This document shows positions 48,359 through 57,198 of a DNA stretch of 64,000 nucleotides, piece after piece. The notes beneath the pieces are model-generated. The model was not told where the DNA came from, made no database searches, and saw only the letters and a list, made by a program, of their open reading frames with translations. Each line of letters opens with the position of its first letter. Within the stretch, counting starts at the first letter, position 1. The stretch is from Methylomonas rapida (lineage in GTDB: Bacteria > Pseudomonadota > Gammaproteobacteria > Methylococcales > Methylomonadaceae). The DNA is taken from the NCBI RefSeq assembly GCF_024360925.2, contig NZ_CP113517.1:1922001-1986000 (forward strand), written 5' to 3'. The translations under genes and the position numbers were made by a program.

Positions 48359-51091
48359 GTGAAAGAGCGAATAATTGATACAGTCCTGTCGGCCACGACA
48401 GAAAAAGGTCACGTGCCATTTGTGGTGAGCGGACGTAGGACGTTGACCTCCTATATGGCTTTGGCCCTGGCGGGGAGCGCGTTATTGATCTGCCATGATG
48501 CCGATGCTCAAGATGTGGCTGAACAAAATACGGCCAGTTCAGGCCAGCTGGTTGAGCCCAGCGTGGCTGAATTGAAGGCACAGGTGGAAAGATTGCAGCG
48601 GGAACTCGAGGCCTCGCGGCAACGGGAACAGGCCGCGTCGGCTGTACAAACTCAAGCGGCTCCTGCTACCGAGGATGTCGATGCGCCACTGGATGCCGCT
48701 TTGGCGGCGGCGGAACCCGAGGCTGAGCCGGAGGTGATCGAAGAGCCGAAGAACCTATCTGAAGTAACCGTCACCTCACGACGGAAGGAAGAAAAGCTGC
48801 AGGAGGTGCCGATTCCGATTGCGGTCATCAACCGCGAAACCCTGGAACGCGACAACATTGTCACCGTGCAGGACTTTTCCCGCCGTGCGCCCAACCTCGG
48901 AGTTACCTCGGCAAATACCCGTCAAACCAGTATCGCCTTGCGCGGTTTGGGAAAAAATAGTGGTAACGAATCGATGGAGCCTAGCGTTGGCGTAATGGTG
49001 GATAACGTTTGGCGGGCGTGGACCGGCTCGGCATGGGCCAACTTTCCCGATCTGGATCAAGTCGAAGTGTTGCGCGGGCCGCAAGGCACGCTACAAGGTA
49101 AAAACAGCAACCTGGGTTTGCTGAACATTACGACCAAAGCGCCAACGTTTAAAGACAGTTACTATGTCGATGGTTTCGCCGGCAACCGTGACTCATTACA
49201 AGGCAAATTCAGTGCGGGAGGTACGGTTTTGCCCGGATTGCTGGCTTACCGAGCGTCGGGTTTCATCGATAAACGCGATGGATACGTTCAAAATCTCGAT
49301 ATCCATCGCAGTGAAGGCGAACTGGGCGAAACCGATGCCATGGGCGGTCGTCTGCAATTTTTGCTGACACCGAGCGATGTACTCAGTGCGCGGTTGATCG
49401 TCGACAAGAGCTCATCCAAACAAACCATGAGTGTGCAGCCACTGATTGCCGATCCCACCCATTTCGACGATGGTACGCTCAGAACCACCACATTCAGCAG
49501 CCGTCTGGGACGGGATTGGTTCAACAACATCACCAGCAATGGCCAGCCGATTACGGTGATAGGCGATCCACGCAAAATGGCCAACAATGACAGGCGCACC
49601 TCGCGTGGCGATGCCTCCGGCGTTTCGGCCGAAATCAACTACGATGCGCTGGGTCACCGTTTTACCTCTGTTTCGGCCTGGCGCGATGCCTTGTTCGAAC
49701 CCAATCACGACGGCGATGGTTCGACGGCTGACATCGAGCGCATCGCCGGGTGGACCGTCAAAAACGAACAATGGTCGCAAGAGTTTCGCATCAGCTCGAA
49801 GGAGCCAGGGCCTATCGATTATCAAGCCGGTATTTTCGCGATGCGGACGATTGCGGACACCTTTAACCAACGTTTGTTCGGCAACGACGCCGGCGCGTTT
49901 TTTGCGTCCAACGCGCAATACAACCGCCTGAATGGAACGGCCACTGGGCGTCAAATGATGGCCGCGTCCATGCGCAATGTTCTGTATAACCAAAATGTTG
50001 TCCCGGCAACGGACAGTTATGCGGGTTATGGTCAGATTAACTGGCACGTCACGGATGACGCCACTTTGACGCTGGGGCTGCGAAATACGTTCGAACGCCG
50101 CGAAAATACCGGCTGGAGTCGCAACATAGGCGGTTCCGACCTGGATGCGCTAGGTGCATCCATCGGCGCCACGGCGCAAAACATCTCGGACGCCAAGGCT
50201 ATCCGATCTGCGCAGCTCGGTCGGGAGTGGGATGCGCCAAGGCAAGGATTCGACCAGAATTCGCAAAACTGGCTGGTCAACCCCAGTTATAAAGTCACTG
50301 AGGATCTGATGGTGTATGGTTCTGTCGCCGGCGGGCAAAAATCGGGTGCCGCGCAGTTCAACTTCAACACTGGCAAGACTGAGAACGTCAAACCCGAGGA
50401 CGTGATGGACTACGAGTTTGGGATTAAAAGCAGCTGGCTGGATCGCAAGCTGACCGCGAACGTCAACTTTTATCAAACCGACATCGAAGGCTTTCAGTCG
50501 CAACTGGTGTTGCCGGATGAAACCCGTCCCGGCCAATATCAGACCCAACTGGGCAACATCGGAGGCATACAGTTGCGCGGCATCGAGTTGGAAACCAGTT
50601 GGGATGTGGCTCAGGGTTTGAATCTGTTCTTGAACGGTTCGTATAACAAAGCCATCTATACCGATTTTGCCAACGCGCCGTGTCCGCCCGAAATCACGGG
50701 TCAAGCCTTTTGCGATCAGACCGGCAAAACCATCCCGAACGCGCCGGCCTTTACCGCCAACTTCGGCTTCGACTACAGGGCGCCTTTGACCTTCGGCTAT
50801 GGCAACGACTATGGTCTGCAATGGCACGCGTATCTGATCGACAGTTATAAGTCGGCGGCCAATTACAACGCCAGTTTATCGCGTTACGGCCAGCAGGATG
50901 CCTACCACGTTACCGATGGTGGCATAGGCCTTGGCACCAAAAACGGCAAATACAACCTGGATCTGGTCGGCCGCAATATCTTTGACACCATCTACGTGAC
51001 CAATGTCAGCAACTTCTCGGCGCGTGCTGCCGCTAGCGCCGCGTACGGCGATGCCCGTTACTTTGGCGTGCATTTCAGGGCCAAGTTTTAG
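48359..51091 (+). CDS. TonB-dependent outer-membrane receptor
   Basis: A 910-residue receptor importing a metal chelate or another scarce solute using TonB energy. The leader is unusual: about 50 residues to ICHDADA, then a coiled-coil spacer (VAELKAQVERLQRELEASRQ) and an Ala/Glu-rich stretch, before the TonB box region LSEVTVTSRRKEEK. The plug domain (VPIPIAVINRETLERDNIVT ... LRGPQGTLQGKN) and a 22-strand barrel follow, ending in YFGVHFRAKF. The GTG start is taken because it is the first in frame after a stop and lies behind a sigma-54 promoter. The gene lies between two inverted IS701-like copies. Substrate unknown; the pattern is of the iron-complex receptor class. Confidence 0.93.
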   Translation: MKERIIDTVLSATTEKGHVPFVVSGRRTLTSYMALALAGSALLICHDADAQDVAEQNTASSGQLVEPSVAELKAQVERLQRELEASRQREQAASAVQTQAAPATEDVDAPLDAALAAAEPEAEPEVIEEPKNLSEVTVTSRRKEEKLQEVPIPIAVINRETLERDNIVTVQDFSRRAPNLGVTSANTRQTSIALRGLGKNSGNESMEPSVGVMVDNVWRAWTGSAWANFPDLDQVEVLRGPQGTLQGKNSNLGLLNITTKAPTFKDSYYVDGFAGNRDSLQGKFSAGGTVLPGLLAYRASGFIDKRDGYVQNLDIHRSEGELGETDAMGGRLQFLLTPSDVLSARLIVDKSSSKQTMSVQPLIADPTHFDDGTLRTTTFSSRLGRDWFNNITSNGQPITVIGDPRKMANNDRRTSRGDASGVSAEINYDALGHRFTSVSAWRDALFEPNHDGDGSTADIERIAGWTVKNEQWSQEFRISSKEPGPIDYQAGIFAMRTIADTFNQRLFGNDAGAFFASNAQYNRLNGTATGRQMMAASMRNVLYNQNVVPATDSYAGYGQINWHVTDDATLTLGLRNTFERRENTGWSRNIGGSDLDALGASIGATAQNISDAKAIRSAQLGREWDAPRQGFDQNSQNWLVNPSYKVTEDLMVYGSVAGGQKSGAAQFNFNTGKTENVKPEDVMDYEFGIKSSWLDRKLTANVNFYQTDIEGFQSQLVLPDETRPGQYQTQLGNIGGIQLRGIELETSWDVAQGLNLFLNGSYNKAIYTDFANAPCPPEITGQAFCDQTGKTIPNAPAFTANFGFDYRAPLTFGYGNDYGLQWHAYLIDSYKSAANYNASLSRYGQQDAYHVTDGGIGLGTKNGKYNLDLVGRNIFDTIYVTNVSNFSARAAASAAYGDARYFGVHFRAKF

Positions 51092-51100
51092 TTAATCCTA

Positions 51101-52220
51101 GGACTTACGCATTGACGATCAAGCAATAACTATGTCATAGGAAGTACATTTAACAAGAACGATTCAGGGATGATAAGAAAGCCTAGCCGCCCACCGACAG
51201 CGCGTTGCACCTTGCCAATGTATATGGGATTTTTGATGAGCGAACCGAAATCAAGTACCTGCACCCGTCTTTCCGAGGTGATGAACATTTCCCATGACAG
51301 CGTGAATCGTTTCCTGTTACGAGAAAGTTACGAGCCGAAAGACTTGTTCAATGAGGCAAAATGTCTGTTGAACTTGGTGGGCGGGACGCTGAACGTGGAT
51401 GACAGCACCTTAGACAAACCCTACAGCCAACGCATGGAACTGGTTGGACATTTTTGGTCTGGCAAGCATCATCGCGTGGTTAAAGGCTTGAATCTCATCA
51501 CGTTATACTACACTGACCCGCAAGGCCGCAGCCTGCCCGTTAACTATCGTGTATACGACAAGGCAGAAGGAAAAACCAAAAATGATTATTTCCTCGACAT
51601 GTTGGGCGAGGTGCTGGCTTGGGGATTACAACCGAATTTTATGACCGGGGATAGTTGGTATTCCTGTGTGGACAACCTTAAGACGGTAAAAAACCACCGG
51701 ATGGGGTTTATGTTTGCGGTGGAAAGCAATCGCCGGGTGTCGACGGAAAAAGGCACCTGGATCCAGGTACAAAAACTGGACATTCCTGACGACGGCATGC
51801 GGGTCTGGTTACGTGATTTTGGCAACGTGAAGCTGTTTCGGACGCGGTTAAAAGACCAACTGCGCCATTACGTGGTGTTCCTGCCAGAGGCTGAGGCTTA
51901 TGATGCCTTTAAGCAATCCGATTTTCAGAAACTGCACGACCAGCATTGGCAGATCGAGCAATACCACCGCATGATCAAGCAGGTTTGCAACATCGAGAAG
52001 TTCCAAGTCCGTAGCAAAGTACCGATACTCAACCATATCTTTGCCGCTTTATGTGGCTATGTTCATCTGCAGCGAATGCAATTTACTGAAATTATTCGCA
52101 ATGCTTACCAATGGCAAAGAACGTTGTATCAGGATGTGATCGCCGCATTCGTCAACAGCTTCATGGTCGGCAAGGAATATTTGAACCCACAGTTTCAGGC
52201 TTCCGTCAATGCGTAAGTCC
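51101..52220 (+). mobile_element. IS701-like insertion sequence, copy 2
   Basis: A 1120-bp element, inverted relative to copy 1 at 46780-47899, with GGACTTACGC at 51101 and GCGTAAGTCC ending at 52220, and TA on both outer sides. It begins 9 bases after the TonB receptor stop. Confidence 0.9.
51170..52216 (+). CDS. IS701-like transposase, copy 2
   Basis: A 348-residue DDE transposase whose sequence is the same as the minus-strand copy at 46784-47830. All three catalytic segments (NVDDSTLDKP, MTGDSWYS, HWQIEQYHR) are intact, and the stop overlaps the terminal repeat. Transcription would run away from the receptor gene, towards the SMP-30-like gene. Confidence 0.88.
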   Translation: MIRKPSRPPTARCTLPMYMGFLMSEPKSSTCTRLSEVMNISHDSVNRFLLRESYEPKDLFNEAKCLLNLVGGTLNVDDSTLDKPYSQRMELVGHFWSGKHHRVVKGLNLITLYYTDPQGRSLPVNYRVYDKAEGKTKNDYFLDMLGEVLAWGLQPNFMTGDSWYSCVDNLKTVKNHRMGFMFAVESNRRVSTEKGTWIQVQKLDIPDDGMRVWLRDFGNVKLFRTRLKDQLRHYVVFLPEAEAYDAFKQSDFQKLHDQHWQIEQYHRMIKQVCNIEKFQVRSKVPILNHIFAALCGYVHLQRMQFTEIIRNAYQWQRTLYQDVIAAFVNSFMVGKEYLNPQFQASVNA

Positions 52221-52242
52221 TAAATCCTATAAACATCATTTG

Positions 52243-52347
52243 GTCCACGAAACACACGAAAATCACGCAAAGTTTCAGAACGTTATTGCTCAACAAGCCG
52301 ATACCTCGTGGGTGACTGCATTACGTGTCTTTCGCGCTTTTCGTGGA
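52243..52347 (+). repeat. CACGAAA-type palindromic repeat, copy 2
   Basis: GTCCACGAAACACACGAAAA begins at 52243 and TTTTCGTGGA ends at 52347. The left arm with its flank (52224-52277) matches the reverse complement of copy 3 almost base for base, and the right arm matches copy 1 (CGTGTCTTTCG, then GCTTTTCGTGGA). It sits between the IS701-like copy and the SMP-30-like gene. Confidence 0.8.
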
Positions 52348-52430
52348 TTAACCGCGGTTTTAAGGTTAATGAAATATAGCCGGCCGTCGCAAGAGACTGG
52401 TCGGCATTCATTTGTTTTTTGAGGAGAGTT

Positions 52431-53393
52431 ATGTTGCCTAAGTATTCGACCCTATTATTCAGCATTGGCGCCTTTCTGTACGCCGGCACTGCCGGCGCGG
52501 ACGACCCCGTTACACCGGTCATTCCCGGCGTGGTGCCGGGCGGCGTAGTGGTGGAATTGATCAAAGACGGTTTCGACGGCACGGAAGGCCCGATAGGATT
52601 GGCGGACGGCAGTTTGCTGTTCACCGAAACCAAGGCAAACAAAATCGTCCATATTGGACCGGACGACAAGGTGTCGACCTTTCTGGAAAAGACCAACGGC
52701 GCCAACGGCCTGGCGCTGACGCCGGATGAGCGCATCATCGCCGTGCAGACCCAGGATACTCAGGTAGGCTTTATTTATCCGGCGAAGCAAAAACAGGTGT
52801 TGGCCAAGGATTACCAGGGCGTGAAGTTTCAACGCCCCAACGATCTGGTGCGCGCCAATGACGGCGCCATCTATTTTACCGACAGCGGCACGCGTCCAAC
52901 CAAGGAAAATCCTGATCCAGAGCCCTCGCGTGCCGGCGTTTATTACATTAGTCCCATCGGCGACTTGAAACGGTTGGCGACCGATATCGAGCGGCCCAAC
53001 GGCATTCAACTCAGTAAGGATGAAAAAACCTTATATGTGGCCAATACGGCTGGAGAGCATGTCCTGGCCTATGACATCGGTAGCGACGGCTCGATTTTAA
53101 ATCGCAGGAATTTTGCCAAACTGGCTGGATGGAAAGCGGATGAGGATGGGGCATGGAGTAGTGGAGCGGACGGTTTGGCCTTGGACGACGAAGGTCGTTT
53201 GTATGTGGCCTCCAATGCCGGCATAGAAATTTTTGATGCGCAAGGCCAGGCGCTCGGCGTGATTCCGTTGCCGAAAAAGCCGCAAAATCTTGCCTTTGCC
53301 GGTAAAGACAAGCATGTACTGTACGTCGTCGGGCGTGGCGCGGCTTACAAATTACCTCTGTTGGCTCGTGGTATTACAGGCCGCGCCAAGTAA
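52431..53393 (+). CDS. Exported SMP-30/gluconolactonase-like beta-propeller protein
   Basis: A 320-residue secreted protein with signal peptide ending AGTAGA. The body is a six-bladed propeller of the SMP-30/gluconolactonase/LRE group: FDGTEGPIGLADGSLLFTET, NGLALTPDERIIAV, RPNDLVRANDGAIYFTDSG, RPNGIQLSKDEKTLYVANT and DGLALDDEGRLYVASNAGIE. Metal-binding Glu, Asn and Asp positions of lactonases appear conserved (EGP, PND, DG). The ATG at 52431 has GAGGAGA upstream. Substrate is unknown; a lactone or phosphotriester hydrolase role would be typical. Confidence 0.88.
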   Translation: MLPKYSTLLFSIGAFLYAGTAGADDPVTPVIPGVVPGGVVVELIKDGFDGTEGPIGLADGSLLFTETKANKIVHIGPDDKVSTFLEKTNGANGLALTPDERIIAVQTQDTQVGFIYPAKQKQVLAKDYQGVKFQRPNDLVRANDGAIYFTDSGTRPTKENPDPEPSRAGVYYISPIGDLKRLATDIERPNGIQLSKDEKTLYVANTAGEHVLAYDIGSDGSILNRRNFAKLAGWKADEDGAWSSGADGLALDDEGRLYVASNAGIEIFDAQGQALGVIPLPKKPQNLAFAGKDKHVLYVVGRGAAYKLPLLARGITGRAK

Positions 53394-53589
53394 TGATGCA
53401 GTACTTTTCGAGTGCAAGCGGGAACGCGGGATGGTAGGCCGATTTACGCCTTGTTCGGTTGACGTCTGAATTTTGCAGGGATGCGAAATTAAATGGATGG
53501 CGCTTGAGAAGATAAACGCCCGCCGGTGGCGGCTGGAGCCGGCATTATGATTGCCCTCTCGGGTGATGGACTAATGTTGCTGCCTCTTG

Positions 53590-53626
53590 ACGGGTCTCGA
53601 ATACGCATCGGGACCCGTTTTTTTTT
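53590..53626 (+). terminator. Rho-independent terminator downstream of SMP-30-like gene
   Basis: ACGGGTC (53590-53596) pairs with GACCCGT (53612-53618), with an inner CGA/TCG pair, and nine Ts follow from 53618. It is 197 bases past the stop of the SMP-30-like gene. The 53394-53589 stretch before it has no gene and no recognised riboswitch. Confidence 0.8.
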
Positions 53627-53656
53627 GCCTTACTCCGGGGGTAAAAAAATATGAGG

Positions 53657-53748
53657 ACGCGTTTGCTGGTTGGGCAGGTGTCAGCGGAAAGGATGCCACC
53701 GTCGAACCTGCAGGACTGTATTTACGGCGCCCTGTCTGGCAAGCAACC
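53657..53748 (+). repeat. GGTTGCTTG-type palindromic repeat, copy 2
   Basis: Begins ACGCGTTTGCTGGTTGG and ends CTGGCAAGCAACC at 53748. It matches the reverse complement of 46126-46218 over its whole length. The rest of 53394-54141 has no convincing gene; a 133-codon open frame at 53587-53988 is translated repeat and terminator. Confidence 0.78.
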
Positions 53749-54054
53749 GCGCCCTCGGATGCTATTTTCATGGGCCGGAGCGAAAGCTGTTTTAGGCTAT
53801 TCGAAGCCGATCGGCTAGCTCGGTCGCCTTATCGCAGTTCGATTGTCCCGGATTTTTTTGAAACATCAGGATGCTCGCCATTGCTAAATCCACAGCAACC
53901 ACTGTTGCGCCACTGTTGCTGGCGCATCAGTCCGGCGCCGCCGATCTTGCGAATTTCGTGCTCGCGTTTTTACGTGTTGATTGGTTGACAATAAAACTCA
54001 AACAAAAACAAAGGGCTGGATTGTTTTTCAGCAAGGATTCGTCAGCGTCGTATT

Positions 54055-54070
54055 TGGCATGAGGATTGCT
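54055..54070 (+). promoter_or_regulatory. Sigma-54 promoter of the rhodanese/DUF1549 cluster
   Basis: TGGCATGAGGATTGCT matches TGGCAY-N5-TTGCT with GG and GC 10 bases apart. It lies 72 bases before the rhodanese-like start codon, at the head of a long plus-strand cluster. Confidence 0.75.
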
Positions 54071-54141
54071 GTAATGCTGGTGTGATAGGCATGCCTGGCA
54101 TGCGATCCGCTTTCATCAATCAAGAACAAAAGAGAACAGCC

Positions 54142-54621
54142 ATGAATAAGACTCTGAGTCAATTGACCTTTTTGGCCTTGCTGGCCACTGCGCCGATAGG
54201 TTTCGCGGCGGAATCCGCCGGCTCCAAGCCCGATGCCGCGCATGCGTCCAAGCCTTATACCGCCAAGACCCCAAAACTGAATCGGGCCCAAATCGACGCG
54301 CTGCTGGCCAAGCCGGAAAAGCTGTTGATCGTCGACGTCAGGCGTCCAGACGAGATCAGCAAGATCGGCACTTTCCCCGTTTACCTGAATATCCAGCTGG
54401 ATCAACTGGAGCAAGCTTTGCCATTCATACCAAGGGATAGGGACATCGTCACCGTCTCCAATCATGCCGGCAGGGCTGGCAAGGCGGCCGATCTGCTGGC
54501 GGATAAAGGGCTGCATGTGGTGGGTGCGATAGGTTCACAAAATTACGAGGAAGAGGGCGGCAAGATCGTGCGCATCGTCCCGCCGGCGTCGAAAGACGTG
54601 GCGCAAGCCGATCACCGCTAA
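54142..54621 (+). CDS. Exported rhodanese-like domain protein lacking the catalytic cysteine
   Basis: A 159-residue protein with signal peptide ending IGFAA. A rhodanese fold is indicated by LDALLAKPEKLLIVDVRRPD-like spacing (residues about 51-70), VYLNIQLDQLE and DIVTVSNHAGRAGKAADLLA. The position of the catalytic cysteine in VSNHAGRAG is serine (S106), so thiosulfate sulfurtransferase activity is unlikely, and a binding or structural role is more probable. It is followed after 71 bases by the DUF1549 gene and shares its sigma-54 promoter. Confidence 0.78.
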   Translation: MNKTLSQLTFLALLATAPIGFAAESAGSKPDAAHASKPYTAKTPKLNRAQIDALLAKPEKLLIVDVRRPDEISKIGTFPVYLNIQLDQLEQALPFIPRDRDIVTVSNHAGRAGKAADLLADKGLHVVGAIGSQNYEEEGGKIVRIVPPASKDVAQADHR

Positions 54622-54692
54622 AAATTTTCAACCGTTAACGTTTTCCGGCTGTGGGGCGCGAGCCTGCAGTCCTGTTTATTTGGAGCAGTTCA

Positions 54693-57035
54693 ATGAAAAA
54701 ACACCTGTATTCCGCTTTGGTCTGGGGAATGGCGCTTGCCATGGCCAGCGCTCCGCAGGCAGCCGACGATAAACCGGTTGACGAGGCGGGCAAGTCGGTG
54801 TCGAAAGGCAAGATTTGGTCGTATCAACCGGTCAAGGCGGCCGTGATTCCAAGCGTCAGCCAGCAAGACTGGGTACGCACGCCGATCGATGCCTATATTC
54901 TGGCTCACTTGGAGGAAAAGGGATTGACACCGTCGCCCGATACCGATAAGGCCAATTTCATCCGCCGCGCAACGCTGGATGTCTGGGGCGTGATTCCTAC
55001 GCCGGCGGAGGTGCAAGCCTTCGTCGATGACGACTCGGATGATGCCTATGAAAAATTGGTGGATCGTTTGCTGGCATCGCCGAAATATGGCGAACGTCAG
55101 GCGCGCAAATGGCTCGATCTGGCCCGTTATGCCGACAGTACCGGTTTCCAGAACGACAATGACCGGCTGAACATGTGGCGTTATCGGGATTATGTGATCA
55201 ACGCCTTCAATAGCGACAAACCATATAGCCGTTTCATTCAGGAACAGCTGGCCGGCGACGAGCTATGGCCGGGCGATGAACAAGCCCTGATCGCGACCGG
55301 TTTCATGGCGCAATTTCCCGACAACAGCAACTCACGCGACCTGGTACAGCGCAAATACCAGATCACCACCGACATCACCGACACGGTCGGCAAGGTGGTG
55401 CTGGGACAGACTCTGGAATGCGCGCGCTGCCATAACCACAAGTTCGACAAGATCAGCCAAAAGGATTATTTCTCGTTCCAGGCCTTTTTTGCGAATATCG
55501 CGCCGGTAGACAACATTCCTGTGCGTAACAAAGGAGAAAACGAAGCCCAATACGAAGCCCAGTACGCCAAATGGGATGAAGCGACCAAAGAGATTCGTGC
55601 CAAGCAAAAAGCCATCATAGACACTCATCGTGAGGAGGCCCTCAAATATCACAAGGAACGTTATCTGACCGACTCGCGCGAAGCCATCTTCAAGCCCAAG
55701 GAACAGTGGACCGCTCAGGATCGCTGGGTCAATCACCGCTTGGCCAATGTCACCAATGAGGCCAGTCTGCAATCTTTTTTTCAGGAACGGGGTGAAAGCA
55801 GCGATCCTAAAACGTTCGACAAGAAAATCGCCGAACAGTGGGCCGAACTCGAAAAGCTGAACAAGGAATTACGCAAATTCGATGAACTGAAACCGTCCAC
55901 CAGTTCCAACAAGATTTCGGCGATGACCGAACTGGGGCATGCCGATGCTCCGCCGTCGTTCGTGTTCGCGGTGGGGGATCACGAGAAGCCGCAGGAGCAA
56001 GTCGAACCGGCTTTTCCGGCGGCGATTACTGACGAGAAACCGGACATCAAGCCACTATCGTTTTCGTCCGGCCGCCGCTCGGCCTTGGTGAAATGGCTCA
56101 CCAGTGAATCCAATCCGCTGACAGCCAGGGTTTATTTGAACCGGGTTTGGGATCAATACTTCGGCAAGGGCATCGTTGCCACCGTTTCCGATTTCGGCAA
56201 GGCAGGGGAGAAACCGACCCATCCTGAATTGCTGGATTATCTTGCTGGCAAGTTCGTCAAGGACGGTTGGAGTGTCAAGAAATTACATAGGGAAATCTTG
56301 CTGTCCAGCGTCTATCGGCAATCTTCGGAGGCGCGCGAAGAGGTCAAGCAAGCCGATCCGGAAAATAAATTGTTGGCCGTGTTCCCAAGGCAACGCCTGG
56401 AAGCCGAGCAAGTCAGGGATTCCTTGCTGGTAGCGGCCAATAAGTTGGTGGATAAGGTCGGGGGACCCAGCGTGTATCCGCCGCTGCCGTCCGCGATCAA
56501 TACCAATTACCGCAACAACAACGCCCAGTTCCAGGATCGGATGTGGCGCACGTCCAAGGACGAGCAGGATCACAACCGCCGCAGTCTGTACGTGTTTACC
56601 CGGCGCTCCATTCCGTATCCTATCCTGGATTCGTTCAACATGGCGTCGCCGCAGGAAGCGCATAGCAAGCGCGAAGTAACCACCACGCCGCTGCAAGCCC
56701 TGACCCTGTTCAACAGCGAAGTGATCTTCGATTGGTCGAAGTCGTTGGCCGGCCGGGTGATCAATGAAGCCGGTGACGATAAATCAGACCGGATCAACCA
56801 CTTGTACCAAATCTTGTTCGCTCGCAATGCCAGCGACGATGAGATCGATACGCTGCAAGCTTTCCTGGAGCAACAAGAGCAGGTGATACGCGACAAGGCC
56901 AAAGACGGCAAATTCGAGGTCAACGTGCCGGCCGGCGTCAAGGACAAGAAAATAGACGATCCGGTACGCGCCGCGGCTTTCGTGGATCTGGTGCATACGG
57001 TGGCCAACTCTAACGAGTTTATTTACCGCTTTTAA
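54693..57035 (+). CDS. DUF1549/DUF1553 exported protein with a c-type heme motif
   Basis: A 780-residue protein with signal peptide ending APQAA. It contains DUF1549 (about residues 62-260; TPIDAYILAHLEEKGLTPSP, RRATLDVWGVIPTP) with a heme site CARCH at 243-247, and DUF1553 (about residues 475-760; LVKWLTSESNPLTARVYLNR, LDSFNMASPQEAHSKR, TPLQALTLFNS). A charged helical insert separates them. This pair, with a DUF1501 protein, is abundant in Planctomycetes and occurs sporadically elsewhere. The biochemical function is unknown; it is probably a periplasmic redox or surface-associated protein. The ATG at 54693 has GGAG eight bases upstream. Confidence 0.87.
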   Translation: MKKHLYSALVWGMALAMASAPQAADDKPVDEAGKSVSKGKIWSYQPVKAAVIPSVSQQDWVRTPIDAYILAHLEEKGLTPSPDTDKANFIRRATLDVWGVIPTPAEVQAFVDDDSDDAYEKLVDRLLASPKYGERQARKWLDLARYADSTGFQNDNDRLNMWRYRDYVINAFNSDKPYSRFIQEQLAGDELWPGDEQALIATGFMAQFPDNSNSRDLVQRKYQITTDITDTVGKVVLGQTLECARCHNHKFDKISQKDYFSFQAFFANIAPVDNIPVRNKGENEAQYEAQYAKWDEATKEIRAKQKAIIDTHREEALKYHKERYLTDSREAIFKPKEQWTAQDRWVNHRLANVTNEASLQSFFQERGESSDPKTFDKKIAEQWAELEKLNKELRKFDELKPSTSSNKISAMTELGHADAPPSFVFAVGDHEKPQEQVEPAFPAAITDEKPDIKPLSFSSGRRSALVKWLTSESNPLTARVYLNRVWDQYFGKGIVATVSDFGKAGEKPTHPELLDYLAGKFVKDGWSVKKLHREILLSSVYRQSSEAREEVKQADPENKLLAVFPRQRLEAEQVRDSLLVAANKLVDKVGGPSVYPPLPSAINTNYRNNNAQFQDRMWRTSKDEQDHNRRSLYVFTRRSIPYPILDSFNMASPQEAHSKREVTTTPLQALTLFNSEVIFDWSKSLAGRVINEAGDDKSDRINHLYQILFARNASDDEIDTLQAFLEQQEQVIRDKAKDGKFEVNVPAGVKDKKIDDPVRAAAFVDLVHTVANSNEFIYRF

Positions 57036-57198
57036 AACACAGAGTCCGGCTGATCTTTTTGACGAATTGCCAGCCGGTTATACAAATTTGGGATTTTGCC
57101 GAGAGTGGCTTTTTTCGATGGCTCTGACACGTTTTCCCCCCAGTGTTATTTCAGAAAGCTATTTTCGGTGCGATCCCGCCTTATGAAGAGAGAACAGT

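Noticed and set aside
53394-53626. Riboswitch (fluoride, cobalamin or manganese type) before the T9 terminator
   Set aside because: Conserved aptamer sequences for these classes were looked for and not found; only the terminator is kept.
53587-53988. 133-codon open frame between SMP-30-like and rhodanese genes
   Set aside because: It reads through a terminator and a dispersed palindromic repeat and has no ribosome site.
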